Shown here piece after piece: positions 19,101 to 24,665 of a stretch of DNA of 64,000 nucleotides (within the stretch, counting starts at the first letter, position 1; every line of letters begins with the position of its first letter). The notes under the pieces were generated by a model. The model saw only the letters and a program-made list of their open reading frames with translations, did no database searches and was not told the DNA's origin. The stretch lies in the NCBI RefSeq assembly GCF_019880585.1, contig NZ_JAINVV010000016.1:1-64000 (forward strand). Direction: 5' to 3'. The DNA is from Sphingomonas colocasiae (GTDB lineage: Bacteria > Pseudomonadota > Alphaproteobacteria > Sphingomonadales > Sphingomonadaceae). Position numbers and translations under genes: made by a program.

Positions 19101-20233
19101 TCAGCCAGCCCTTCCTCACGCTCGGCCTTACCTATGATGCCAACAGCGTCTATCTCCAGGCGGTGCGCAACGGCGTCAGCTTCGAAAGCACGGGGCTGAC
19201 CTTCAACCAGCGCGCAGCGGCGCGCGGGATCGACGGGCTGACGGCCGCGAACCCGCTCTACACCGCGATGGCCAATGTCGCCGACCTCGCGACCGCGCGC
19301 ACCGGCTTCGACGCCGCATCGGGCGAGATCCATGCATCGCTCAAGGGTATGCTGCTCGACGATGGCCGCCATGTCCGCGACGCGGTTCAGGGCCGGCTCG
19401 CCCAGACGGCGGGCGAAGATGGCGCCGGCCTTTGGGCGCAGGCGGTGGGATCCTGGGGCGATTGGGACGGTGACGGCAATGCCGCCAGGCTCGACCGCTC
19501 GATCATGGGGCTGCTGCTGGGCGTCGATACCGATCTGGGCGGCGGCTGGCGCGGCGGCGTGACCGCCGGATACAGCCGGTCGAAGGCCGATGCCTCGGCC
19601 CGCGCTTCGCATGCCGAGGCGGACAGCGTTCATGCCGGCGCCTATATCGGCGGGCGCTGGGGCGGAACCAGCGTTCAGGCGGGTGCGGCCCTTGCCTGGC
19701 ACGATGTCTCGACCCGCCGGAGCATCGGCTTCACCGGCTTTACCGAGACGGCGCGCGCCGACTATGACGCGCGCGGCCTGCAAGTCTTCGCCGAAGCCGG
19801 GCATCGCATCGCACTGGGCGATGCCGGGATCGAGCCGTTCGCGGGCCTGGCCCATGCCCGGCTGCGCACATCCGCCTTCACCGAGGCGGGCGGTGCGGCC
19901 GCGCTTAATGCCCGTCGCCAGACCGAAAGCGCAAGCTGGTCGACGCTGGGCGTGCGCGGTGATGCCCCCTTGGGCGAAGGCACGCTGCTCTATGGATCGA
20001 TCGGCTGGCGCCATGCGCTGAGCGGCCGTTTGCCCGCCGCCGACCTCTCCTTCGGCAGCGGCACGGCGTTCACGGTGCTGGGCACCCCGCTCGACAAGGA
20101 TGCGGCGCTGGTCACCGCCGGAGCCCGTTTTGCGCTGGGCAAGCGCGCGACCGCCGGCATCGGCTATACCGGCGCGATCGGATCTGCCGCGAGCGACCAT
20201 GGCGTAAGGGCGACGGTGTCGTTCCGGTTCTGA
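10127..20233 (+). CDS. Giant autotransporter (type Va) adhesin
   Basis: About 3,368 residues from GTG 10127, which has AGGGGA 6 bases upstream. The frame is open back to ATG 10022, but those 35 codons use AT-ending codons unlike the rest, so I prefer 10127. A long basic n-region and hydrophobic core end A-F-A-A-S (signal peptide). The passenger is glycine/threonine-rich beta-helix with many autotransporter-associated strand repeats (PATR: G-A-G-T-L-x-L-x-G-x-N-x-Y-x-G-G-T). It also carries a module (W-D-G-x-N, N-W-T-N-Q-A, I-N-A-P-W-A) found four times plus a diverged fifth. A shorter insert at about 14200-14700 repeats E-D/E-N plus N-A-T units. The last 280 or so residues are an autotransporter barrel starting G-L-W-A-Q-A-V-G-S-W-G and ending S-F-R-F. 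Expected role: surface adhesion or aggregation. The gene has no obvious operon partner. Confidence 0.92.
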   Translation: MAESISNAKVVRAGFRRHRNRLCLGTALTLASLAIAGPAFAASPADGCTPTNTPVNGQTVTCTGAVTTGVIAEASTGVTVDVLPDATIIPPGGPAIWLGGGADLNLGVRSVTGNEGVDSYAVLLGNGATVMLDGTIRGRGGITGPTQGSGSTGLSGAYITLNAGSQIVTNGSALNAAIDGRAGGNTYLVDGAIRATGTSGQGIRPGNGDIVTIGSTGSITTLSGDTSTAIDGFGKTGVTVLTGVGSLIELHGIGKGIELGGNADVTVAGTIRSHGDAAISNSSGGGGVSVGANSTVRLLGGAQIVTGNSGGLGNGGAGGTGITTFVSGAPSNSEVIVDGLIDTQRGQGIFGGIGDTLTVGATGRITTRGTARSLFYNTQTSVGNGTLTIDIGGNVEQLGTASALFISASRAQGETVETPVTANVTIREGGRLHAAANVAYAQDDGAGTYPEVIDKLVVAGTVSRGGVGVAISLSDGADRVTFMPTYTLVGDVDGGTDPASAVEIDTFALDGGQGTSATFDFGATQIRNFEAGEKLGAGTWTLTGDSSGLNGIFAVKQGRLTVNGVMTGTGVDVASGATLGGSGAFSGAGSIANGGILLGSAGSDLGFGSLILNPTSQINVTLGAPSKTALFKVDGALTLDGQLNVTNGGGFAFGTYRLFDHGGALTNNGLTIQTLPQGFNPGDWAIGTGTTGQVNLIVAGGPGEQYWDGPNTTPGNIANGQGDSGIWNAGSTNWTNQAGSINAPWARGIAVFGPCPGNACSTGNGGYTVTVDAAGVLARGLRVLGLPLTLSGGRVTLASDARIDVNQSQNGSGSISTAGIIHATGDLIKGGAGSFLSTGQTRVDGGLTVEQGVMSASGASGAITVGGAVTVGGTGTDTFPTRLVATAGAKLTSAGGSVAGAANSASSIFIQFGGTWDAGDNAIDVGASGKGVLRVYSNFINEVSEIKASEIVLGRNAGGNGLLQIWGDDSNAILTMASIRGGVGGGSVEFDNQSSTSAYVFSPLLGGNLSTSFLSGVTTLRGLNDYTGGTLVDGGKLFLDGANLPGTAVTVQRGTLGGAGTFGGAVSFAAANTILQGSAGQVLNMGALALGSGTAINVTLGAPSTSALFNVTGALTLDGLLNVTNGGGFALGRYRLFDHGGALTNNGLTIQTLPQGFNPGDWTIDTATAGQVTLAVAQGPGEQYWDGSNQSPGNVANGRGGTGTWNAANTNWTNQAGNINAPWAGQSAIFARTTNGLNSTVTVVGPQAFTGLRFLSGSSYDIVAGANGTLVATGGQAAVTVEQAAQAYTGIVITAPISGTGGIDKKGAGSLVLRGAHSYTGGTTVSEGALYIGNGFGSGSIVGEVVTRGGATANAEGGEIVYFSNSSAGSASFTNNGASAAGARAGLTAFYEDATAANATIVNIGNTVAGGIGGGNFDQPFEYGGATAFYEDSNGGTAMITNRGGTVAGAYGGGVGFAENASAGNATVINDGSGTAGAFGGATVFIGEASAANATLIANAGTGGGGGGGIVFAEDTQGGTATIKVYGNGALDISPHAGGGIAVGSIEGTGLVLLGTGTLTVGGNDASTSFAGAMMNGGLYGGTGGGLTKVGTGTLTFAGTGGYSGATMISGGTLLVDGALSATSGTTVSSGASLGGGGTIAGATLIADGGALLGRTGVDLGLASLALNPTSLVRASLGAPSGAALFNVTGGLTLDGLLEVSDGGGFTYGAYRLFDYGGAFTDNGLTIQSLPQGFNPGDWSIDTGTGGQVNLIVAAGPGEQYWDGTNLSPGNIANGRGGTATWNASSTNWTNQAGSINAPWAGGIAVFGPCPNNACVNGSGTSPSYTVTVDAAGVSATGLRTLNVPVTLDGGTITLADDARIDVNQPTSSATATLNGRGVIHATGDLIKGGLGSFFFTGQTQVDGGLTVEQGVMMATEAAATLNVAGAITVGGAGTDAFPTRLLASGGAKMTSAGGSVGAAANTAGSIFIQRGGSWDAGANAIDVGASGVGVLRVYSSLITAISEIKASEIVLGRNAGGNGKLQIWGDDGNGIVTATAVRGGVGGGSVEFDNRNSTNLAFAPLMTGNLSATFLSGVTTLKGVNDYSGATLVNGGKLFLDGANLTGSAVTVQRGTLGGAGTITGPVSFAAASTILQGSAGQLLDMGSLVLGSGTAINVTLGAPSNSALFNVTGGLTLDGLLNVTDGGGFTYGAYRLFDHGGALIDNGLTIQSLPAGFNPGDWTIDTATVGQVTLNVIQGDGNQYWDGANMAPGGVANGRGGSGVWNATNTNWTNQANTINAPWAGQQAVFKAAGASMVTIEGNQTVTGLRFMSGADYSLVAGAAGGLTLSGAVQMVLDQQGADSTTARIAAPLTGSGGLVKSGAGTLILSGANSYAGGTTVAAGTLRIGDGGASGSVTGDIVNQGVLVFDRSDTFGFGGAISGAGSLVKAGAGTMTLTGAATHGGGTMVSAGILRIGAGGSLGGGATISAGATLAFDRADPLTHGGAIGGAGNLVKAGAGTLTLSGNSGGFTGSTAVQAGTLDLAGTLGGALSVSSGGTLTGGGTASGAVSIASGGTLAGRSGTTLSMGSLTLADGAVIDAALGAPGGNGLFAVAGNLVLDGTLNVSDAGGYGLGVYRLFDYGGALTDNGLAIGQRPQADSTVTTVQTGQANQVNLVVAAKTGPDFVQFWNGTTTSPTGSVVGGGGTWTAGPLTNWTNANGSASHGWNGGFAVFQGTAGVVTAEAGVSAQGMQFAADGYRLAGGPVTLAAPGMTVVRVGDGSLGGGAWRATVSAALTGASGLEKQDLGTLILTGANDYAGGTHIAAGTLQIGDGGATGSVAGDIANDGRLVFNRSDTIDFGGVISGGGALVKTGAGTLRLTGTSSYTGATQVDAGTLNVNGSIAASAVTVASGATLAGSGTVGTTTVAGTIAPGNSAGTLTIAGNYTQLAGSTYAYEPGDLIRVTGTAVIQGGRVQAANVAGASYRLGDRSAILTAQGGRSGAGYAGVDLASPLSQPFLTLGLTYDANSVYLQAVRNGVSFESTGLTFNQRAAARGIDGLTAANPLYTAMANVADLATARTGFDAASGEIHASLKGMLLDDGRHVRDAVQGRLAQTAGEDGAGLWAQAVGSWGDWDGDGNAARLDRSIMGLLLGVDTDLGGGWRGGVTAGYSRSKADASARASHAEADSVHAGAYIGGRWGGTSVQAGAALAWHDVSTRRSIGFTGFTETARADYDARGLQVFAEAGHRIALGDAGIEPFAGLAHARLRTSAFTEAGGAAALNARRQTESASWSTLGVRGDAPLGEGTLLYGSIGWRHALSGRLPAADLSFGSGTAFTVLGTPLDKDAALVTAGARFALGKRATAGIGYTGAIGSAASDHGVRATVSFRF
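11985..16855 (+). repeat. Nested duplication within the autotransporter
   Basis: A module encoding A-L-F-x-V-x-G, G-G-F, Y-R-L-F-D and L-P-x-G-F-N-P-G-D-W occurs at about 11985, 13425, 15165 and 16600, with a diverged copy near 17870. The first pair and its intervening segment (11985-13680) is repeated as a block at about 15165-16855, offset by about 3.17 kb. Between the blocks is unrelated sequence (about 13800-15100). This indicates duplication of a roughly 1.7 kb segment after an earlier module duplication. Confidence 0.8.
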
Positions 20234-20534
20234 TGCAGGGCGCGGCCGCGCCTGAATGATATAAGCTGGCGCCAGGGTTTGGGGGCAATCGCGCACCAAA
20301 TCCTGGCGCGTCTTGCGCGATGGCCTGAGCATCGATCGATGCGCCTGATTTTTTGGGCCGTGGTGCGCCGATTTCCGGCGAAGTAATATCGAACCATGCC
20401 GGCGGGACCGCCGGGCAGTCAAAAAAAGGAACATTGCAGCCGCAGGGGCGGCCGCCGGGCCGTGCCTGGCGCCGGACCCGTGCGCGCGTTCCCCATGGAA
20501 AGGTTCGACGCATGGATTTTGCGGCTGGATTGGC
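20234..20534. other. Intergenic region with two palindromes
   Basis: Right after the autotransporter stop is a perfect 14-bp palindrome, GGCGCGGCCGCGCC (20239-20252). It is followed by a hairpin with 14-bp arms and one mismatch: GCGCCAGGGTTTGG (20269-20282) against CCAAATCCTGGCGC (20296-20309), loop 13. These probably end autotransporter transcription, though no T tract follows. From 20310 to 20511 I see no confident gene. A 16-codon frame at 20512-20562 stops with TGATG overlapping the next gene's ATG and could be a leader peptide, but its start is weak. Confidence 0.5.
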
Positions 20535-20561
20535 GTGTGGCCTGGTGCCCCTGGCACGCTG

Positions 20562-23135
20562 ATGGGGTATTTCGATGATCTGAACCCGGAGGGCATCGGC
20601 CGATTTGCGTTGGGCGATGCCGATCTGCCGGGGTTGGCCGGGCCGGGCGGATTGGACCCTTATGGCCTGACGCGCCCGAATGCCGCGCGGCCGGGCTCCG
20701 CGCATGTGACGGAGGCGGGTGCGGCCGCATTCAGGCAGGGTCTGCACGCGCAACTGGCGCGACGGGAACGCGCGGAACTGGCCGCCTTTCTGCAGCCGCC
20801 GCCATCCGACAACAAGGTGGTGAACCAGCCGGCGGATACCGGCCGGCGTGCGCCACCGCAGGCAGGGCGTCCGCGCCGTGCGCACGCGTCGATCCTGATC
20901 AAGGAGGATCCGCGACTGCCGGCGACCAGGGAGGAGATCGATGCGATCTACCCGGGCGCCTCGCGCGAGGTGCGCATTCCCTATGCCGATCCGCGGCGGC
21001 GGATCCGGATCGTCACCGACAGTCTCGAGGGCATCGCCGCGAAGGTGGCGGAATTGCCGGAGGGCAGCGTGTTCGTGGCCGAGGATGCGGTTTACAGAAA
21101 GGGCGGCGGGAACGGGGATCGCGAGAACGGAGCCGGCGACTGGCGTGACACGGTGACGCCGCTGAGCCGGCGTGAACTGATCGAGGCATTCGGCCCGGCA
21201 GAAGTGAAGCGGCTGGATCGGCGGATGGAATTATACCGCAGCCAGCAGGAGCGGGCGCTTCTTGCCAGGGTTGCGGCGCGCATGGCGGATCGTGCGCCGC
21301 CTGCGGCGATCCCACCGCTTCGCCAATCGCCGCAACTGCAGGCGATCCATATGCTGTTCGGCGGAAATCGGCGGATTCCGGGCCGGAGGGATGATCTGGC
21401 CATCGACGCGGTCGTGATGCGCGAGATGACCCCGGCGGAGCGGCAGGCGCGGCAACGCAGATGGGCTGGCCGGGAGAGATGGAACCGGAAGGCGGAGGCA
21501 GCCGATACGGATCCGCGGTCGGTGGTGGCGAAGAAATGGGCGCAGAACCTGCCCCAGCGCGCGAAGACCTGGCTGGGCGGCCTGATGGAATGGGGTGTCG
21601 AGGCCAACCGGCAATATCAGGATTTCACGCATGTCGGCGCGGACCTGATCCGGGACACATCCGCCTTTCGTGATGCGCAATATCGACGGGACGTAGCCCT
21701 TGCCCGGCGGCTGCGGCGCGAAGGCGTGGAGGCGATCGCGGCCAACACGCCGAAGTTCGGCAGCGAGGTCGATCGCTATGCCTATGAGATCGGCAATGGC
21801 GTGGTCGATCTTGTCGGGGCGATCGGGATTACGGCGCTGACGCGTTCGCCGGCGGCCGGATCGGCGCTGCTTTCGGCGCAGGTCTGGGGCGATCGGTACG
21901 GCAGGTCGCGCGAGGACGGGCGGAGCCATGGCCAGGCGACGATGGATGCGGCGGTGTACAGCGTCGCGGAATTCATCCCTGAGCGGCTGGCGATCGGAAA
22001 GATCCTGAAGCCGGGCGGGACGTTCGCGGGACGCATCGTCAAGAGCGGTAGCGCCCAGGCGATCCAGGAGACCGTCACCGAAGCCATTCAGATGGGCTAT
22101 GATGCCGGGATATTGAAGGAGGATATGAGCTGGGGCGATGCGTTCCAGCGATTGAAGGACGCCGCGATCATCGGTGGTGGTTCCGGCGGTATCGTGTCCG
22201 GCGCGGTTGCGCCGTTCCGGCGCGGCGGTTCGGCGCGGCCGGGCGCCAGCGATCGGATCGATCGATATCCTCCGATCGCGCGTGTCGAGCAGGGCATCGC
22301 ATCTTCGTTGGACAATATAAACGCGCCGCCGGCCGTCTGGATCGAGCCTGGGCAGAGGGGAAGCGGGCCACCGACTGCCGCTGCCGGGGATATCGCCGGA
22401 AAGCCGGCGCCGAGCGTTTCGATCGAAGGCCGGCAGGCCGTCATTCGGGGCGCCGACCCGAGCTTGATCGCTGAAATCGAGGCTGGCTTGCCCAAGGGCA
22501 CCCGCGCGCTACGCCGTAGCGATGGCGCGTTCGTGTTGCATCAGCGTCATGCGGAAGCTGCGCGTGCTGCGATCGGCAGGGGAGGTGTTCGGCCAAATGG
22601 TGAGATTGCCGTCCAGGAGGATGTGAACTCTAAGTCGCCAAAGCCTCTGGAACTGGATGAAGGGCATCCTTACCGAGGTTGGCTTGAATTGGGGGGCAGC
22701 GGGCAGGAAGTGCGGCCTGCTGTTGATGGCGGGGAGACCGCGATGCTCTATCGTGTTGATGATATTCGGTTTCCACCGCGTATCTCCGCCGATGGGGCAG
22801 TTCCTGTGGTAGCCACCCGTGCGAGAGGTGAGCGGACCCTGTTTGTGGGTTTCGATCCGAAACGGGCCGTTCAATTTGCTGAGATTAATCGAAAGGGCAA
22901 TGCATCGATCACTGTCGTTGAGGTGGACGCTTCGTTTCGTGATACACTGAGATCGACCTCAATCTATGACAAAGATCCGGATATTGCTGAACATCCAAGC
23001 GCGCCGCTATGGGTCGATATCGATCAGGGAGTCGATCAATATGGTTTACGCACATCCGAGCATATTCAGATGCTGAGAGGCGCGATACGCCCAGGAACGG
23101 TACGAGTCTTGCGGCCAGGGGAATATAGAAAATAG
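20562..23135 (+). CDS. Candidate polymorphic toxin: phage-like carrier with ART-like C-terminal domain
   Basis: 857 residues from ATG 20562 (GTG 20535 is an alternative; neither has a strong ribosome site). No signal peptide, PAAR, Rhs or LXG motif was seen. Residues 1-680 are high-GC and polar with basic stretches. Glycine-rich hydrophobic segments at about 405-440 and 534-553 frame an E-T-V-T-E-A-I-Q motif, reminiscent of large prophage or injected virion proteins. At about residue 680 (nt 22600) base composition falls sharply. The C-terminal part has Y730-R731-V-D followed by R-F-P-P-R-I-S-A-D-G, closely matching the Y-R-x-D-x-R-P-P-x-x-I-x-x-x-G start of cholera-toxin-type ADP-ribosyltransferases. 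F-V-G-F-D-P-K-R-A-V-Q-F-A stands where F-V-S-T-S usually lies, and E833 is a candidate catalytic glutamate. ADP-ribosyltransferase activity is inference. A low-GC small gene starts 9 bases downstream, as an immunity gene would. Confidence 0.6.
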   Translation: MGYFDDLNPEGIGRFALGDADLPGLAGPGGLDPYGLTRPNAARPGSAHVTEAGAAAFRQGLHAQLARRERAELAAFLQPPPSDNKVVNQPADTGRRAPPQAGRPRRAHASILIKEDPRLPATREEIDAIYPGASREVRIPYADPRRRIRIVTDSLEGIAAKVAELPEGSVFVAEDAVYRKGGGNGDRENGAGDWRDTVTPLSRRELIEAFGPAEVKRLDRRMELYRSQQERALLARVAARMADRAPPAAIPPLRQSPQLQAIHMLFGGNRRIPGRRDDLAIDAVVMREMTPAERQARQRRWAGRERWNRKAEAADTDPRSVVAKKWAQNLPQRAKTWLGGLMEWGVEANRQYQDFTHVGADLIRDTSAFRDAQYRRDVALARRLRREGVEAIAANTPKFGSEVDRYAYEIGNGVVDLVGAIGITALTRSPAAGSALLSAQVWGDRYGRSREDGRSHGQATMDAAVYSVAEFIPERLAIGKILKPGGTFAGRIVKSGSAQAIQETVTEAIQMGYDAGILKEDMSWGDAFQRLKDAAIIGGGSGGIVSGAVAPFRRGGSARPGASDRIDRYPPIARVEQGIASSLDNINAPPAVWIEPGQRGSGPPTAAAGDIAGKPAPSVSIEGRQAVIRGADPSLIAEIEAGLPKGTRALRRSDGAFVLHQRHAEAARAAIGRGGVRPNGEIAVQEDVNSKSPKPLELDEGHPYRGWLELGGSGQEVRPAVDGGETAMLYRVDDIRFPPRISADGAVPVVATRARGERTLFVGFDPKRAVQFAEINRKGNASITVVEVDASFRDTLRSTSIYDKDPDIAEHPSAPLWVDIDQGVDQYGLRTSEHIQMLRGAIRPGTVRVLRPGEYRK

Positions 23136-23144
23136 GATAATGCC

Positions 23145-23465
23145 ATGATATTTATTGTACCATTTCATGTAAAAAAAGAGCGGGGTGCTGTGTTTCCAGA
23201 TGAATTTTCTGGAGCATATGTAAATTGCTACGTGGGTGCATCTGATTATAAGGAGGCCGTAAAGAGGTGTATTGAAGAATTAAAAGTGGATGGAATGGTT
23301 GTTGAGAAGGTGATGGAACCAATATATTCCATGGATATATCGCAATGGCATCAACATATTCTTGATCAGTGGCCAGATTATGTAAATCAGTTACCAAATC
23401 AGGATAAGTTTGAAAGTGAAATTGGCAAGGGGGAGGTGGTTTACGGACCTTTTGGAGCTTACTAA
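23145..23465 (+). CDS. Low-GC small protein, candidate immunity protein of the upstream toxin
   Basis: 106 residues; ATG 23145 has AGGA about 8 bases upstream and lies 9 bases after the preceding stop, so the two are co-transcribed. Codon use is AT-rich, in strong contrast to chromosomal genes on both sides but matching the 3' end of the upstream gene. The protein is soluble, mixed alpha/beta by appearance, acidic, with D-Y-K-E-A-V-K-R-C and D-I-S-Q-W-H-Q-H segments and no membrane helix. I do not recognise the family. Position, size, composition and spacing are those of immunity genes in polymorphic-toxin loci, which bind and block the cognate toxin domain in the cytoplasm. Confidence 0.6.
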   Translation: MIFIVPFHVKKERGAVFPDEFSGAYVNCYVGASDYKEAVKRCIEELKVDGMVVEKVMEPIYSMDISQWHQHILDQWPDYVNQLPNQDKFESEIGKGEVVYGPFGAY

Positions 23466-23562
23466 TTCATGAATGTTGTTATTGTTGAAATTTAGTATCG
23501 GGTCTGGATTTTAAATGGGTGGCGTCATTATGGCCGAACTGGGCATGCATGCTTGGCCACCG

Positions 23563-23959
23563 TCAGCCGTCGGTTCGCTCGACCATTTGTGCGGAGGCGG
23601 GATTGAGTGCGACGTAGCGCACTGCCGCTCCCAGATGGTCCTCATCTATCGCGACGTAGCTGAAGCGCCCTTGCCAGAAGTGACCAGTGCGCTTCATTCA
23701 GGCGTGGACAGGCCGGCATAGCGTCGATGAAGTGGCTCCAGTGCCCGCCGGATGCCGCTGGGATCCGATGGCGCGATGAGATGGGCGTGATTTGGCATGA
23801 GAACCCAGGCCCATGGCGAGGCATTGGCCGCCCGGCGTGCCTTGCCGAGCCAATCGCGATACAGCACATAATCGGCATCTTCGAAGAAGGCCTAGGCGCG
23901 ACAATTGCTACGCTGGGTGATGTGATGAGGAAGCCTTGGAGTGACGCCTCTGCCGTTCC
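23563..23959 (-). pseudogene. Decayed REP-associated tyrosine transposase (RAYT), copy 1
   Basis: Read on the minus strand, the sequence gives L-P-H-H-I-T-Q-R-S-N-C-R, an in-frame TAG, then A-F-F-E-D-A-D-Y-V-L-Y and W-V-L-M-P-N-H-A-H-L-I. These are the diagnostic N-terminal motifs of RAYT transposases, including the H-x-H of the HUH/Y1 fold. The frame then breaks after Y-A-G-L-S-T-P-E. It resumes in another frame as R-T-G-H-F-W-Q-G-R-F, D-E-D-H-L and A-V-R-Y-V-A-L-N-P, ending at a TGA (23563-23565). At least one nonsense mutation and one frameshift make it inactive. RAYTs mobilise REP palindromes; no intact partner lies in the window. Confidence 0.8.
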
Positions 23960-23960
23960 G

Positions 23961-24050
23961 GTGACACGTGCAAAAACCCCTTAATTGGGCTGATGATTGC
24001 GCGGCCAAAAGAATGTCATGCGGAGTTTGGGGGGGGGGCGCACGTGTCAC
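23961..24050. repeat. 11-bp inverted repeat and G10 tract between the RAYT remnants
   Basis: GTGACACGTGC (23961-23971) is exactly mirrored by GCACGTGTCAC (24040-24050). Just inside the right arm is a run of ten G (24029-24038). Immediately after the right arm, CACTGTAACCGG is repeated in tandem (24048-24059, 24060-24071). The element marks the junction where two oppositely oriented transposase remnants meet. Confidence 0.75.
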
Positions 24051-24072
24051 TGTAACCGGCACTGTAACCGGG

Positions 24073-24489
24073 TTCATCAATGCCCGAAATCGCTGGACGG
24101 GCCATTTGTGGCAGAGGCGTTTCGGCGCGGTGGCGATGGACGAAGAGCATCTGATGCATGCCGTTCGTTACGTATGGCTCAACCCCGTGCGTGTGCGGCT
24201 CGTCGAGCACCCCGAGCATTGGCGACGGTCGAGCGTTGGCGCGCATCTGTGCGGCGAGGATGGCGGCCTGGTACGGGTTGCATCGGTGCTCGATCGCTAT
24301 GGCGCCTTTGCCGAGTTCCTGTCCGATCCTGCGGACGACGGCGCGGCGTTGCGCGCGCTGCGCAGATCGGAAACCTCTGGCCGTCCCATCGGCAATCCAG
24401 CCTGGATCGTCGACCTTGAAGCCTGGACCGGCCGTATCCTCACTCCACAAAAACGCGGCCCCAAGGCGAGGGTGCGATTTGAGTATTGA
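24073..24489 (+). pseudogene. RAYT transposase C-terminal fragment, copy 2
   Basis: An open frame of about 138 codons encodes the C-terminal part of a RAYT: N-A-R-N-R-W-T-G-H-L-W-Q-R-R-F, D-E-E-H-L-M-H-A-V-R-Y-V-W-L-N-P-V-R, then a variable tail ending V-R-F-E-Y. The N-terminal catalytic part with the H-x-H motif is missing; upstream codons to 23968 are not homologous. It differs clearly from copy 1 and faces the other way, so the two come from different elements. It is high-GC, unlike the low-GC genes on both sides. Confidence 0.75.
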
Positions 24490-24663
24490 GTAAACTGGAA
24501 CCGTAATAGTTTCTACGGGGAAAAATCACCTGAGGTGCGCCAATTCATGCTGGATTCAAGTAACTACATCTTGCAGCATCGTTCTATTAATCGTTCCGAG
24601 GATGCTAGTTTGAATCAGAGATATCAGCCGCCGGTGCCGAGTTTTGAAAGATTAAAGAAGTGA
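24490..24663 (+). pseudogene. Headless low-GC coding tail, possible orphan toxin C-terminus
   Basis: Directly after the RAYT stop, in the same frame, 57 sense codons run to a TGA at 24661-24663 without a plausible start. The predicted peptide includes S-P-E-V-R-Q-F-M-L-D-S-S-N-Y-I-L-Q-H-R and ends P-S-F-E-R-L-K-K. Composition is natural protein-like and AT-rich, like the candidate toxin domain and immunity genes nearby. The next gene starts within 3 bases of its stop. This matches the 3' end of a second toxin module cut off from its carrier by the transposase insertion or by recombination. No family is recognised; short length limits certainty. Confidence 0.45.
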
Positions 24664-24665
24664 CA

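Noticed and set aside
15011-20596. Antisense open frame of 1,861 codons
   Set aside because: Same reason as above; a mirror of the autotransporter with composition of a shadow frame.
23727-23984. Plus-strand frame of 85 codons over the RAYT remnant
   Set aside because: The minus strand carries the recognisable transposase motifs; this frame has none.
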